Below, piece by piece: positions 7,804 through 15,823 of a DNA stretch of 56,018 nucleotides. Position 1 is the stretch's first letter, and each line of letters opens with the position of its first letter. A program made the translations under genes and the position numbers. The DNA lies in assembly GCF_001425865.1 (NCBI RefSeq), contig NZ_LMDS01000009.1, positions 1 through 56,018 of the forward strand, given 5' to 3'. This DNA comes from Rhizobacter sp. Root404 (lineage in GTDB: Bacteria; Pseudomonadota; Gammaproteobacteria; Burkholderiales; Burkholderiaceae_C). Under the pieces are notes generated by a model. The model did no database searches. It was not told the DNA's origin and saw only the letters and a list, made by a program, of their open reading frames with translations.

Positions 7804-8769
7804 ATGGACGAACCCGCCGAACCCGTGACGTCGCCGCCGGCGCCCGCCCACCTCGAATTCAAGGCCTCGCTGCTGTTGCTCGTGCTGCTGCTGCTGGTAG
7901 CCGGTGCCGGGCTGTACCTGAGCTATGCGCGCGGTGCGTTCGAGCGCACCCAGCAACTCGTGCTCGTGGCCGAGGATTCCGAAGGGGTCGCGGTCGGCAT
8001 GGACATGACCTTCGCGGGCTTCCCGATCGGCCGGGTGCGCCGCATCGAACTGGGCCCGGACGGCAACGCCCGCATCGCCGTCGACGTGCCGGTCAAGGAC
8101 GCGCACTGGCTGCGCGAATCGAGCGTGTTCGCCGTGCAGCGCGGCGTGGTCGGCAACACCAACATCCGCGCCTACACCGGCGTGCTGACCGACCCGCCGC
8201 TGCCCGACGGCGCGGTTCGCACGGTGCTGCGCGGCGATGCGGCGGCCGAGATCCCGCGCCTGATGGCGGAGGCACGCCAGCTGCTGGTCAACCTGAACGC
8301 GATCAGCGCCGAGGGCTCGGCGATCAACGAGAGCCTGGCGAACCTGAAGACCTTCACCGGCAAGCTGAACGCGCCTGGCGGCGCGATGGGCGCGCTGCTC
8401 GGCGGCGACGCGCAGGCCGCCAAGATCCTGTCCGCGCTGGACCGGACCAACGCATTGCTCGCGCGGCTCGACGGCCTGGCCGCGAAGGCCGACACCCAGG
8501 TATTCGGCGCCGATGGCGTGATGCGCGACGCGAAGCAGACCGTGCAGCAGCTCAACGCCGTGCTCGGCGACGCGCGGGCGAGCTTGAAGAAGGTCGACGC
8601 GGTGCTCGATGACGCGAAGGCCGTCGGTGCGAATGCGCGCGTGGCCACCGCCGATCTGGGGACGCTGCGGGCCGAGGTCGAGGCCAGCCTGCGCAACATC
8701 GACCAGCTGATCGGCGAGGTCAACCGCAAGTGGCCGTTCGCGCGCGACACGGAGCTGAAACTGCCATGA
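7804..8769 (+). CDS. MlaD-family (MCE domain) substrate-binding protein
   Basis: A periplasmic protein of 321 residues anchored by one N-terminal helix (residues 21-42, LLLLVLLLLVAGAGLYL). The MCE domain spans about 50-130, with the typical phrase GVAVGMDMTFAGFPIGRVRRIEL. A long helical C-terminal region (about 150-315) would form the tail that oligomerises around the lipid channel. Standard MlaD is near 180 residues; the longer tail fits the MCE group seen in Burkholderiales transporters. Its stop overlaps the lipoprotein start (ATGA), so the pair is co-translated. Confidence 0.87.
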   Translation: MDEPAEPVTSPPAPAHLEFKASLLLLVLLLLVAGAGLYLSYARGAFERTQQLVLVAEDSEGVAVGMDMTFAGFPIGRVRRIELGPDGNARIAVDVPVKDAHWLRESSVFAVQRGVVGNTNIRAYTGVLTDPPLPDGAVRTVLRGDAAAEIPRLMAEARQLLVNLNAISAEGSAINESLANLKTFTGKLNAPGGAMGALLGGDAQAAKILSALDRTNALLARLDGLAAKADTQVFGADGVMRDAKQTVQQLNAVLGDARASLKKVDAVLDDAKAVGANARVATADLGTLRAEVEASLRNIDQLIGEVNRKWPFARDTELKLP

Positions 8770-9401
8770 GCGCGCGCTGGCTTGCCCACATGACCTGTGC
8801 CGCCGCGCTGGCTGCCTGCTCGAGCCACCCACCCGCGCCCGACTGGCAAGGCCGTGCCAAGGCGGCGAGCGAACGTGCGGTGGCCGCCTACCTCACCGGC
8901 GACGCGCGGGTCGAGGCCGCCGAACTGGCACGCGCACGCAGCGAGGTTTCGCGCACCGGGCGCGCCGATCTGCTGGCGCGGGTCGAGCTTGCGCAGTGCG
9001 CCGCGCAGGTCGCGAGCCTCGTCTTCGGTCCGTGCGCGGCGTTCGAGCCGTTGCGCATGGATGCCCCCGCCCCGGAACGCGCGTATGCGGCCTATCTGGC
9101 GGGCCGCGCCAGTAGGGACGACGTCGCGTTGTTGCCGGCAGCGCACCGCGGCGGGCCGGTGGCGGGCATCCCGGATCCGCTCTCGCGCCTGATCGCCGCC
9201 GGGGTGCAGTTCGAGACCGGGCAGGCCGATCCGTCGGTGATTTCTACCGCCGTGGACACCGCTTCCGCGCAGGGTTGGCGTCGACCGCTGCTGGCCTGGC
9301 TCGGCGTCCAGCTGCGTCTCGCAGCGCAGGCCGGCGACGCGGACGAGGTGGTTCGACTGAAACGGCGGATCGCGTTGACCGAGGGGCCGGCGGCGCCCTG
9401 A
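8766..9401 (+). CDS. Outer-membrane lipoprotein of the MCE transporter operon
   Basis: A 211-residue protein with a lipoprotein signal: a short hydrophobic stretch ending in the lipobox LAAC (Cys near residue 18) followed by SS, which favours outer-membrane sorting. The mature part is alanine- and arginine-rich and mostly helical, resembling tetratricopeptide-type scaffolding. No family is confidently recognised. Position and coupling (ATGA overlap with the MlaD-like gene) suggest it is the lipoprotein partner that receives lipid at the outer membrane, a role inferred from similar operons. Confidence 0.75.
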   Translation: MSARWLAHMTCAAALAACSSHPPAPDWQGRAKAASERAVAAYLTGDARVEAAELARARSEVSRTGRADLLARVELAQCAAQVASLVFGPCAAFEPLRMDAPAPERAYAAYLAGRASRDDVALLPAAHRGGPVAGIPDPLSRLIAAGVQFETGQADPSVISTAVDTASAQGWRRPLLAWLGVQLRLAAQAGDADEVVRLKRRIALTEGPAAP

Positions 9402-9413
9402 GTCGACCGCGGC

Positions 9414-9722
9414 TCAGCCCGGCAGGCGCTCCATGTCGTGCACCTCGCGCTCGTGCGTCGGCGGGCCGTCGAGGGAGATCGTTTCCCAGCCGCTGTCGTA
9501 GTCGACGACGCGGAAACGGCGCTCCGGCAGGTGGCCATGGGTCGACGGGAACAGCGCGAAGACCTCGTGCCCGGTGTGCAGCGCACGCACCGCGTCTGCC
9601 ACCGGCGCGACCGTTTCGCCGTCGGCCCATTCGTTGCGTCGGGTGTCTACCTCACCCCACAGGACGTGGGTGATGCGCCCGTCGGCATCCAGTCGCACCT
9701 TGGAAACGGCATACACCTTCAT
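9414..9722 (-). CDS. Conserved hypothetical small protein
   Basis: A 102-residue soluble protein beginning MKVYAVSKVRLDADGRITHVLWGEVD. It has no signal peptide or membrane segment. The alternating beta pattern and the ending DYDSGWETISLDGP suggest a compact beta-barrel. I do not recognise the family. It converges on the lipoprotein gene, whose stop is 12 bases away, and lies 37 bases downstream of the small exported protein on the same strand. Confidence 0.7.
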   Translation of the reverse strand: MKVYAVSKVRLDADGRITHVLWGEVDTRRNEWADGETVAPVADAVRALHTGHEVFALFPSTHGHLPERRFRVVDYDSGWETISLDGPPTHEREVHDMERLPG

Positions 9723-9759
9723 CGAGATCTCCGCGCAGCGTGGCCTGGGCGCGATGATG

Positions 9760-10077
9760 CTACGGTTTCGGCGTCGCCGCGTCCTCGAGTTTCTCGCCGC
9801 CGCGGCCGATCGCCTCGCCGGTCTTGCGCACGCCCTTGCCGATCGCGTGGCCGGCCTTCTCGGCACCGTGCTTGATCGCATGCCCGGCGCGGTGCGCGCC
9901 GCGCTTCATCGAGTTCTCCGCGCGTGCGGCCGGGCCCGGTTGGGGATTGCGGTAATCCTCGTAGGCCTGGTCCATCCGCTCGCGGCGGGCGGCCTCGGCC
10001 GAAGCGTCGGCGGCAAACGTGCTCATCGAGGCGACGCCGAGCAGCGCGGCCGTCAGAGTCAATCGAATCGTTTTCAT
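9760..10077 (-). CDS. Small exported basic protein
   Basis: A 105-residue protein starting MKTIRLTLTAALLGVASMSTFAADA, a clear Sec signal peptide with cleavage probably after TFA. The mature part is short, basic and repetitive: the blocks AGHAIKHGAEK and AGHAIGKGVRKTGEAIG form amphipathic repeats with spaced glycines. The frame is open further upstream, but the ATG at 10077 places the signal peptide at the N-terminus. Function is unknown; small periplasmic proteins of this kind are common in Burkholderiales. Confidence 0.72.
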   Translation of the reverse strand: MKTIRLTLTAALLGVASMSTFAADASAEAARRERMDQAYEDYRNPQPGPAARAENSMKRGAHRAGHAIKHGAEKAGHAIGKGVRKTGEAIGRGGEKLEDAATPKP

Positions 10078-10231
10078 GGTGAGTCCTCGTGGTTGAGACA
10101 GGCGAACCTTATTCACGAAGCGCGGGCCAGGACAGCGGTCGACGACGGGCGTCCCTGTCGGTGCGGTCCTACCTTCCGTGCCGGCGACTAAACATCTCGA
10201 GACGTTTGATTGGTACGGACACATATGCGGC

Positions 10232-10245
10232 ATACCTAGGGGTAT
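10232..10245. promoter_or_regulatory. Inverted repeat upstream of PEP-CTERM gene
   Basis: ATACC-TAGG-GGTAT, a perfect 5-bp dyad with a 4-base centre, lies 61 bases before the start of the PEP-CTERM gene. Dyads of this size suit a LuxR/NarL-type response regulator. The CTAGGGG core is also found upstream of the second PEP-CTERM gene (complement of 41342-41348). Binding is inference. Confidence 0.4.
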
Positions 10246-10306
10246 CGCGACGTGCACGCGGCTACCTAGACTTTGTCCAATCTTGAACCTTCCTCATGGA
10301 GTGCGC

Positions 10307-10927
10307 ATGTCTGCAGTATCGAAACCTCTCGTCGCCATCGCCGTCGCCGTGGCCGCCCTGACGGGCGCCAGCGTGGCGCAGGCTGCGGCTTGTACTGCCA
10401 CGGCAGGGTTCGAAAGCTTCATCGGCAATGCATCGACCGACGATGTCACGCTCGGCGGGATGGATTCGTCGATGTGCGTGCTCTCCGGCGTCAATCCCTC
10501 GCAGGGGCCGAATGGCAACACCAGCGGCTTCGACGGCACCTTCGGTGGCGGCTGGACGTTGCTGAGCAAGGGCGCCGGTTCGGCGACGGTCGGCGGCGTG
10601 ACCTTCACGCTGGGCTTCTCGCAGGCCGACGGCACCTGGTCGCTGACGACCGACCTGAACGCGACCTATGACCTCGTGTTCGCGATGCACGCTTCCGACC
10701 GCAGCGGCGCGTTCTTGTTCGACGACCACACCTCGTTCGCGTCGGTCACCCAGAACGGCACCTGGTCGATCGAGTGGCTGAACAACGGCGGGCAGGTGCC
10801 CGGGTTCTCGAACATCAACTTCTTCGTTCGCGACGTCGTGACCCCGGTGCCCGAGCCCGAGACCTACGCGTTGCTGCTGGCTGGCCTGGGCGCCATCGGC
10901 CTGGTCGCGCGCCGCCGCCGCGGCTGA
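10307..10927 (+). CDS. PEP-CTERM sorting domain protein
   Basis: An exported protein of 206 residues with a Sec signal peptide (residues 1-27, ending in AQA). The beta-rich extracellular body has two cysteines near the mature start. The C-terminal sorting tag has the motif VPEPE (about 181-185), then a hydrophobic helix (ALLLAGLGAIGLVA) and a basic end (RRRRG). Such tags are cut by exosortase and link proteins to exopolysaccharide-associated surfaces. No exosortase or EPS gene lies in this window. GGAG sits 6 bases before the ATG at 10307. Confidence 0.9.
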   Translation: MSAVSKPLVAIAVAVAALTGASVAQAAACTATAGFESFIGNASTDDVTLGGMDSSMCVLSGVNPSQGPNGNTSGFDGTFGGGWTLLSKGAGSATVGGVTFTLGFSQADGTWSLTTDLNATYDLVFAMHASDRSGAFLFDDHTSFASVTQNGTWSIEWLNNGGQVPGFSNINFFVRDVVTPVPEPETYALLLAGLGAIGLVARRRRG

Positions 10928-10954
10928 CCGGCGAGTCGGCGGCGACGCGAAGGC

Positions 10955-11716
10955 TCAGGCCTTCAGTCGCCAGCCCGTCCGCATGATCCACGTGGCGAAC
11001 CACAGCGCCACGAAGAAGAACACCAGCGTCACCGAGAAGCTGACGCCGATGTGCAGTTCCGAACTGCCGAAGAAGCTCCAGCGAAAGCCGCTGATCAGGT
11101 AGACCGACGGGTTCAGCATCGACAGCTTCTGCCACAACGGCGGGAGCATGCTGATCGAGTAGAACGGTCCGCCGAGGAAGGTCAGCGGCATCACGATCAG
11201 CATCGGGATCAGCTGCAGCTTCTCGAACCCGTCGGCCCAGATGCCGATGATGAAGCCGAACAGGCTGAACGTGACCGCGGTGAGCACGAGGAACAGGAAC
11301 ATCCACACCGGGTGCTCGATGTGGATCGGCACGAACAGTGCCGCGGTCGCCAGGATGATCAGGCCGATCACGACCGACTTGGTCGCCGCCGCACCCACGT
11401 AGCTCAGCACGATCTCCAGGTGCGAGATCGGTGCCGACAGCAGCTCGTAGATCGTGCCGGTGAACTTCGGGAAGTAGATGCCGAACGACGCGTTCGAGAT
11501 GCTCTGCGTCAGCACCGACAACATGATCAGGCCCGGCACGATGAACGCGCCGTAGCTGACGCCGTCGACATGCGCGATGCGCGAACCGATCGCCGAGCCG
11601 AACACCACGAAGTACAGCGCCGTCGACAGCACCGGCGAGATGATGCTCTGCGTGATGGTGCGCCAGGTGCGCGCCATCTCGAAGTTGTAGATCGCGCGCA
11701 TCGCGTGCAGGTTCAT
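10955..11716 (-). CDS. ABC-2 type exporter permease
   Basis: An inner-membrane protein of 253 residues with six predicted helices. The ABC-2 signature region near residues 85-110 (FPKFTGTIYELLSAPISHLEIV) and a conserved FLGGPFYSISMLPP segment before the last helices match the YadH/NodJ-like family. It forms the membrane half of the exporter whose ATPase is encoded directly upstream; the two genes overlap by four bases. The substrate cannot be read from the sequence; related pairs have been linked to drug or polysaccharide export. Confidence 0.88.
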   Translation of the reverse strand: MNLHAMRAIYNFEMARTWRTITQSIISPVLSTALYFVVFGSAIGSRIAHVDGVSYGAFIVPGLIMLSVLTQSISNASFGIYFPKFTGTIYELLSAPISHLEIVLSYVGAAATKSVVIGLIILATAALFVPIHIEHPVWMFLFLVLTAVTFSLFGFIIGIWADGFEKLQLIPMLIVMPLTFLGGPFYSISMLPPLWQKLSMLNPSVYLISGFRWSFFGSSELHIGVSFSVTLVFFFVALWFATWIMRTGWRLKA

Positions 11717-12639
11717 CGTGCGCCCTCCACCAGACTGACGAAGATGTCCTCGAGCGAGCTCTCGCTGGTCTGCAGGTCCTTCAGGCGGATGCCGGCGCGC
11801 TGCAGGTCGTCGAGCAGCGAGGCGATCGCGTCCTGCGAGGCGCGCGGGTCGTAGGTGTATTTCAATTCGGTCCCTTCGGCGTTCAACGCCAGCGTGTGGG
11901 CCTCGAGCCCGGGCGGGATCCTGGCGAGCGGCTGTTGCAGCGACAGCGTCATCTGCTTCTTGCCGAGCTTCTTCATCAGCTTGGCCTTCTCCTCGACCAG
12001 GATGATCTTGCCCTTGCTGATCACGCCGACCCGGTCGGCCATGTCCTCGGCCTCCTCGATGTAGTGGGTGGTCAGCACGATGGTCACGCCGGACTCGCGC
12101 AGCTGCCGCACCATCGCCCACATGTCCTTGCGCAACGCCACGTCGACGCCGGCGGTCGGTTCGTCCAGGAACAGCACGCGCGGCTCGTGCGACAGCGCCT
12201 TGGCGATCATCACGCGGCGCTTCATGCCACCCGAGAGTTCGCGCAGCTTGTTGTCCTTCTTGTCCCACAGCGAGAGTGCGCGCAGCGTCTTCTCGATGTA
12301 CGCCGGATCCGGCGCCTTGCCGAACAGGCCGCGGCTGAACGACACGGTGGCCCACACGGTCTCGAACGCGTCGGTCGTCAGTTCCTGCGGCACCAGGCCG
12401 ATCATCGCGCGCACCGCGCGGTAGTCGGTGCCGATGTCCAGGCCCGCCACCGTCACCCGGCCCTCGCCGAGCTTGACGATGCCGCAGATCAGGCCGATCA
12501 GCGTCGTCTTGCCGGCCCCGTTCGGGCCGAGCAGCGCAAAGATCTCGCCCTGGCGGATCTCGAGGTCGATGTGGTCCAGCGCCCGAAAGCCGGTGGCGTA
12601 AACCTTCGAGACACCGGCGACGGAGATGATGGCGTTCAT
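11713..12639 (-). CDS. ABC exporter ATP-binding protein
   Basis: A 308-residue ATPase of the YadG/CcmA-like family. It has Walker A GPNGAGKTT (about 39-47), a Q-loop in GLVPQELT, the signature LSGGMKRR, Walker B VLFLDEPTAGVD and the switch His in TTHYIEEAE. A C-terminal extension of about 80 residues after the core is typical of DrrA-like exporters. The start at 12639 is the first ATG of the family-like N-terminus (MNAIISVAGVSKVYATG). The permease start overlaps its stop, so the two form one transcription unit. Confidence 0.92.
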   Translation of the reverse strand: MNAIISVAGVSKVYATGFRALDHIDLEIRQGEIFALLGPNGAGKTTLIGLICGIVKLGEGRVTVAGLDIGTDYRAVRAMIGLVPQELTTDAFETVWATVSFSRGLFGKAPDPAYIEKTLRALSLWDKKDNKLRELSGGMKRRVMIAKALSHEPRVLFLDEPTAGVDVALRKDMWAMVRQLRESGVTIVLTTHYIEEAEDMADRVGVISKGKIILVEEKAKLMKKLGKKQMTLSLQQPLARIPPGLEAHTLALNAEGTELKYTYDPRASQDAIASLLDDLQRAGIRLKDLQTSESSLEDIFVSLVEGAR

Positions 12640-12872
12640 GCGGGGGTGGGCTTTCGGCGGCGAGGACGCGACATTAGACCAGCCGCGCCCCGATCGCGTC
12701 GGCGGTCGCCCGGCCGGCCGCGCCGCCGGCCGGAACGTCCGCCGGGTCGACATGGCGTCGAACGCATGAACCCATTGCGTCTGCCGCGCCTTCCGCCCGC
12801 GCGGGTGCCCACGTATCTTCATCGCACCCCGAGGCGCGATGGGCGCGCCATCGACATCGAAGGAGAAGCCGC

Positions 12873-13421
12873 ATGGACAAAAGCACCCTCGACACCGCGA
12901 TCGACGGCATCACGGCGGACTGGGGGCCCTTGAGCACCCAGGTCGTTGACGGCTGTCGCGCGCACCTGGAGCGCCTGCTCCAGGCCCCCGTCGCGGAATC
13001 GTGGCTGGCCGCGCTGCGCCGTGAAGGACCCGCGAATCGGGAACTGCACCGAGACCCCGACCGCGGCTTCGTGCTGCTGGCGCACACCGAACACGCCGGC
13101 CTGTACCGGCCGCCCCACGACCACGGCCGCGGCTGGGTGATCTACGCGATCCAGCAGGGCGAGATCGACATGGGGACCTACGGCCGGGTCGAGGACGCGG
13201 ACGGCCGCGTCCGGCTGGTCAAGCGGAACTCGACCCGCGTCAGGCCCGGCGAAGTGCAGGTGTACCTGCCCGGGGACATCCATGACACCCGCTGCGTCAG
13301 CGGTCCCGCGCTGCTGTTCAGGTTCACTGAGCGGGACCTGAAGAAGGAGGACCAGGAGGCGCACCGCGTGACGCGTTACGTCGAACGGGACGGCGCGTGG
13401 ACGACCGCCGGGTCGCCATGA
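12873..13421 (+). CDS. Cupin-fold protein, cysteine-dioxygenase-like
   Basis: A cytoplasmic protein of 182 residues. The segment YRPPHDHGRGWVIYAIQQGEI (about 76-96) is a cupin first motif with the paired histidines of a mononuclear metal site. A second half (PGEVQVYLPGDIHDTRCVSG) provides the third His in the second cupin motif. This arrangement resembles cysteine/thiol dioxygenase-type enzymes, but a substrate cannot be assigned. A good ribosome site (GAAGGAGA) precedes the ATG. The next gene, an MFS pump, overlaps it by four bases, so a linked detoxification role is possible (inference). Confidence 0.75.
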   Translation: MDKSTLDTAIDGITADWGPLSTQVVDGCRAHLERLLQAPVAESWLAALRREGPANRELHRDPDRGFVLLAHTEHAGLYRPPHDHGRGWVIYAIQQGEIDMGTYGRVEDADGRVRLVKRNSTRVRPGEVQVYLPGDIHDTRCVSGPALLFRFTERDLKKEDQEAHRVTRYVERDGAWTTAGSP

Positions 13422-14800
13422 CCGCCTCCGTCGGTCCGGGCCTGGTCGGGCGCGAGCGCACCATGGCGATCGCCGCCGTGCTCGGCGCGATGGTGCTGGC
13501 GGTGCTCGACGCCGCCATCGTCAACGTGGCGCTCCCGACGATGGCCCGATCGCTGCAGGTGACGCCGGCCGCCGCGGTGGGGATCGTCACCGCCTATCAG
13601 GCGGCCCTGGTGATGGGCCTCCTGCCGTGTGCGGCGCTGGGCGACAAGCTCGGCCATCGGCGGGTCTTCACGGCGGGGGTCGTGCTCTTCACGCTGGCCT
13701 CCGGCGGCTGCGCCGAGTCCGGCTCGCTGCCGGCCTTGCTCGCGGCGCGCTTCGTTCAAGGGCTGGGCGCCGCCGCCGTGATGGCGCTCGGGATCGCCCT
13801 GCTGCGGCGTGTCGTACCGCCGCGCGAACTGGGCGCGGCCATCGGTTGGAATGCGCTGGCGGTGGCCCTGTCGTCCGCCGCCGGTCCCGCCCTCGGCGCG
13901 GCCGTCCTATCGTTCGCGGACTGGCCCTGGCTCTTCGCGCTGAACCTCCCGTTCGGCGTGGCGGTGCTCTTCGCGACGCGCGCGTTGCCCGATTCGCCCG
14001 GGACGGGCCGAAGCCTCGATCGGTTCAGCGTCACGCTCCATGCCGTCGCGTTCGCTTCGCTGGTGGTCGGTGCCGAGATGTTGGCGACGACCCCGGACCG
14101 TGCCGGCGGGTTGCTGCTCATGGCGGTGGTGAGCGGCACCGTGCTGATCCGACGTGAGCTGAAGCGCGACGTGCCGCTGGTCCCCTTCGATCTGCTTCGA
14201 GCCGTCTCCTTCCGGCGTTCCGTCCTCGCATCGGTCTGTTGCTTCGCCGGGGTGACCCTGGCGCTGCTGGCCCTGCCGTTCCACCTGCAGCACCAACTCG
14301 GTCGGTCCGCGCTGGCCACGGGGCTGCTGATGATGCCGTGGCCGCTGACCGTCGCGGTCGCGGCGCCGCTCGCCGGCCACCTCGCGAGTCGCGTGCCGAC
14401 CGCGTGGCTGTGCGGCGCCGGCGCATCGTTGCTGTGCGGCGGGCTCGCCATCGCATCGTTGCTGCCGGTGCACGGTGGCGCGGGGCCGCTCGTCTGGACC
14501 ACGGTGGCATGCGGTCTCGGATTCGGTCTCTTTCAAGTCCCGAACAACCGCAACATGTTCCTGTCGACGCCGGCCGAGCGCAGCGGTGCGGCCGGGGGCA
14601 TGCAAGGCACCGCCAGGCTGGTTGGCCAGACCATCGGGGGCATCGGCATGAGCCTGCTGTTCGCGCTCGCGCCGACCGGGTCGGCGCCGCGAATCGGCCT
14701 GGGTCTCGCGGCTGGGTTGGCGCTCGCCGCGGCAGCGATAAGCCTGGCGCGCACCGAGCCTACGCCGGCGTCGGATCCGTCACCCTGCACACCTCCCTGA
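13418..14800 (+). CDS. MFS transporter, EmrB/QacA-like
   Basis: An inner-membrane drug:H+ antiporter-type protein of 460 residues with 12 to 14 hydrophobic helices. The first helix carries the DHA2 motif LDAAIVNVALPTMARSLQ with the membrane-embedded aspartate. The loop GDKLGHRRVFTAGV is MFS motif A, and the helix-5 region has the antiporter-like GWNALAVALSSAAGPALGA. It overlaps the cupin start-to-stop and overlaps the converging LysR gene by 41 bases at its 3' end. The substrate is unknown. Regulation by the adjacent LysR protein is possible but the gene is not divergent from it. Confidence 0.87.
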   Translation: MTASVGPGLVGRERTMAIAAVLGAMVLAVLDAAIVNVALPTMARSLQVTPAAAVGIVTAYQAALVMGLLPCAALGDKLGHRRVFTAGVVLFTLASGGCAESGSLPALLAARFVQGLGAAAVMALGIALLRRVVPPRELGAAIGWNALAVALSSAAGPALGAAVLSFADWPWLFALNLPFGVAVLFATRALPDSPGTGRSLDRFSVTLHAVAFASLVVGAEMLATTPDRAGGLLLMAVVSGTVLIRRELKRDVPLVPFDLLRAVSFRRSVLASVCCFAGVTLALLALPFHLQHQLGRSALATGLLMMPWPLTVAVAAPLAGHLASRVPTAWLCGAGASLLCGGLAIASLLPVHGGAGPLVWTTVACGLGFGLFQVPNNRNMFLSTPAERSGAAGGMQGTARLVGQTIGGIGMSLLFALAPTGSAPRIGLGLAAGLALAAAAISLARTEPTPASDPSPCTPP

Positions 14801-15668
14801 CGCAGCCGCGCAGCCACCGGTGCGCCATGTCGCCATCGAGCCGCGGGTGCCACAGCAGCGAGACGGTGAACGGCGGGATGTCGAGCGGGATCGCAAAGCT
14901 GTGCATGCCGGCATAGAGGTTGCCGGTGTGCCGCTCGTGGACACAGGCGACCAGATCGGTGGCCCGGGCGAGCGCCAGTGCCGCCGTGAACCCGCCGACG
15001 GTCGTGGCCACCTTCCGCTCGAGGCCGAGCGCGGCGAGCGCCTCGTCCAGGGGCCTCTTGTCCTGGTCGCGGCGAGAGACGTGGACGTGGCTCGCGGCCG
15101 CGAAACGTTCTGGCGTGATCTCGCCCTGAGTGAACGGGTGACCGGGACGGACGACGCCGACATAGCGATCGCGAAACAGCGCCTGGGTGCGGACCTCGGG
15201 CGAAATGTCCTTGTCCAGCACGCCGGTTTCCAGATCGACGGTGCCGTCGCGCAGCGGGCCGCTGTCCTTCTCGAGCTTGTGCAGGAAGTGCAACCGGACC
15301 CCCGGTGCGTCCGCCGACGTGCGGGCCAGCAGTTGCACGCCGAAGTTCTCGACGAAGCCCTCGCTGCACCGGATCCTGAACGTGCGGTCCAGGGCGGCCA
15401 GGTTCAATTCGCCGGCCGGACGCAGCGCGGCCTCGGCCTCGCGAACGAGGCGGCCGATGGAATCGCGGAGTTCGAGCGCGCGTGGCGACGCCACCAGCCC
15501 GCGACCGGCCCGGACGAGCAGCGGGTCGCCGGTCGCTTCGCGCAGCCGTGCGAGGGCCCGGCTCATCGCCGAGGGACTCAGGTGCAAACGCCGCGCGGCG
15601 CGCGCCACGTTGCCTTCGGCCAGCAGCACGTCGAGCGTGAACAGCATGTTGAGGTCGGGTCGGGACAC
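14760..15668 (-). CDS. LysR-family transcriptional regulator
   Basis: A 302-residue DNA-binding regulator. Residues 1-65 form the winged helix (DLNMLFTLDVLLAEGNVARAARRLHLSPSAMSRALARLR). About 90-300 form the two-lobed effector-binding domain. It is divergent from the secreted alpha/beta-hydrolase at 15824 with 155 bases between them, the usual position for a LysR target, so it probably controls that gene and itself. Its 3' end runs 41 bases into the MFS gene on the other strand. Confidence 0.9.
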   Translation of the reverse strand: MSRPDLNMLFTLDVLLAEGNVARAARRLHLSPSAMSRALARLREATGDPLLVRAGRGLVASPRALELRDSIGRLVREAEAALRPAGELNLAALDRTFRIRCSEGFVENFGVQLLARTSADAPGVRLHFLHKLEKDSGPLRDGTVDLETGVLDKDISPEVRTQALFRDRYVGVVRPGHPFTQGEITPERFAAASHVHVSRRDQDKRPLDEALAALGLERKVATTVGGFTAALALARATDLVACVHERHTGNLYAGMHSFAIPLDIPPFTVSLLWHPRLDGDMAHRWLRGCVREVCRVTDPTPA

Positions 15669-15823
15669 GTCTTGCTCCGGTGTCGGACATTCCTGCGCTC
15701 GGGCGACGCCATCTCGCGCCCGCCCCGACCCCTCACGCGACGCGGACTGTCGTCTCGTCGCAGCTGGGTCGCCCTTCAGTATCGCGCTTCGCAGAATGGG
15801 CTTCCTTCATCGATCGGAGCCCC

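Noticed and set aside
12640..12872. Short minus-strand reading end at 12674 (VDPADVPAGG ... GARLV) as a gene
   Set aside because: Only about 25 residues look protein-like and no start or ribosome site precedes them. It may be a remnant gene end, but the support is too thin to annotate. The rest of the gap shows nothing except the ribosome site of the cupin gene.
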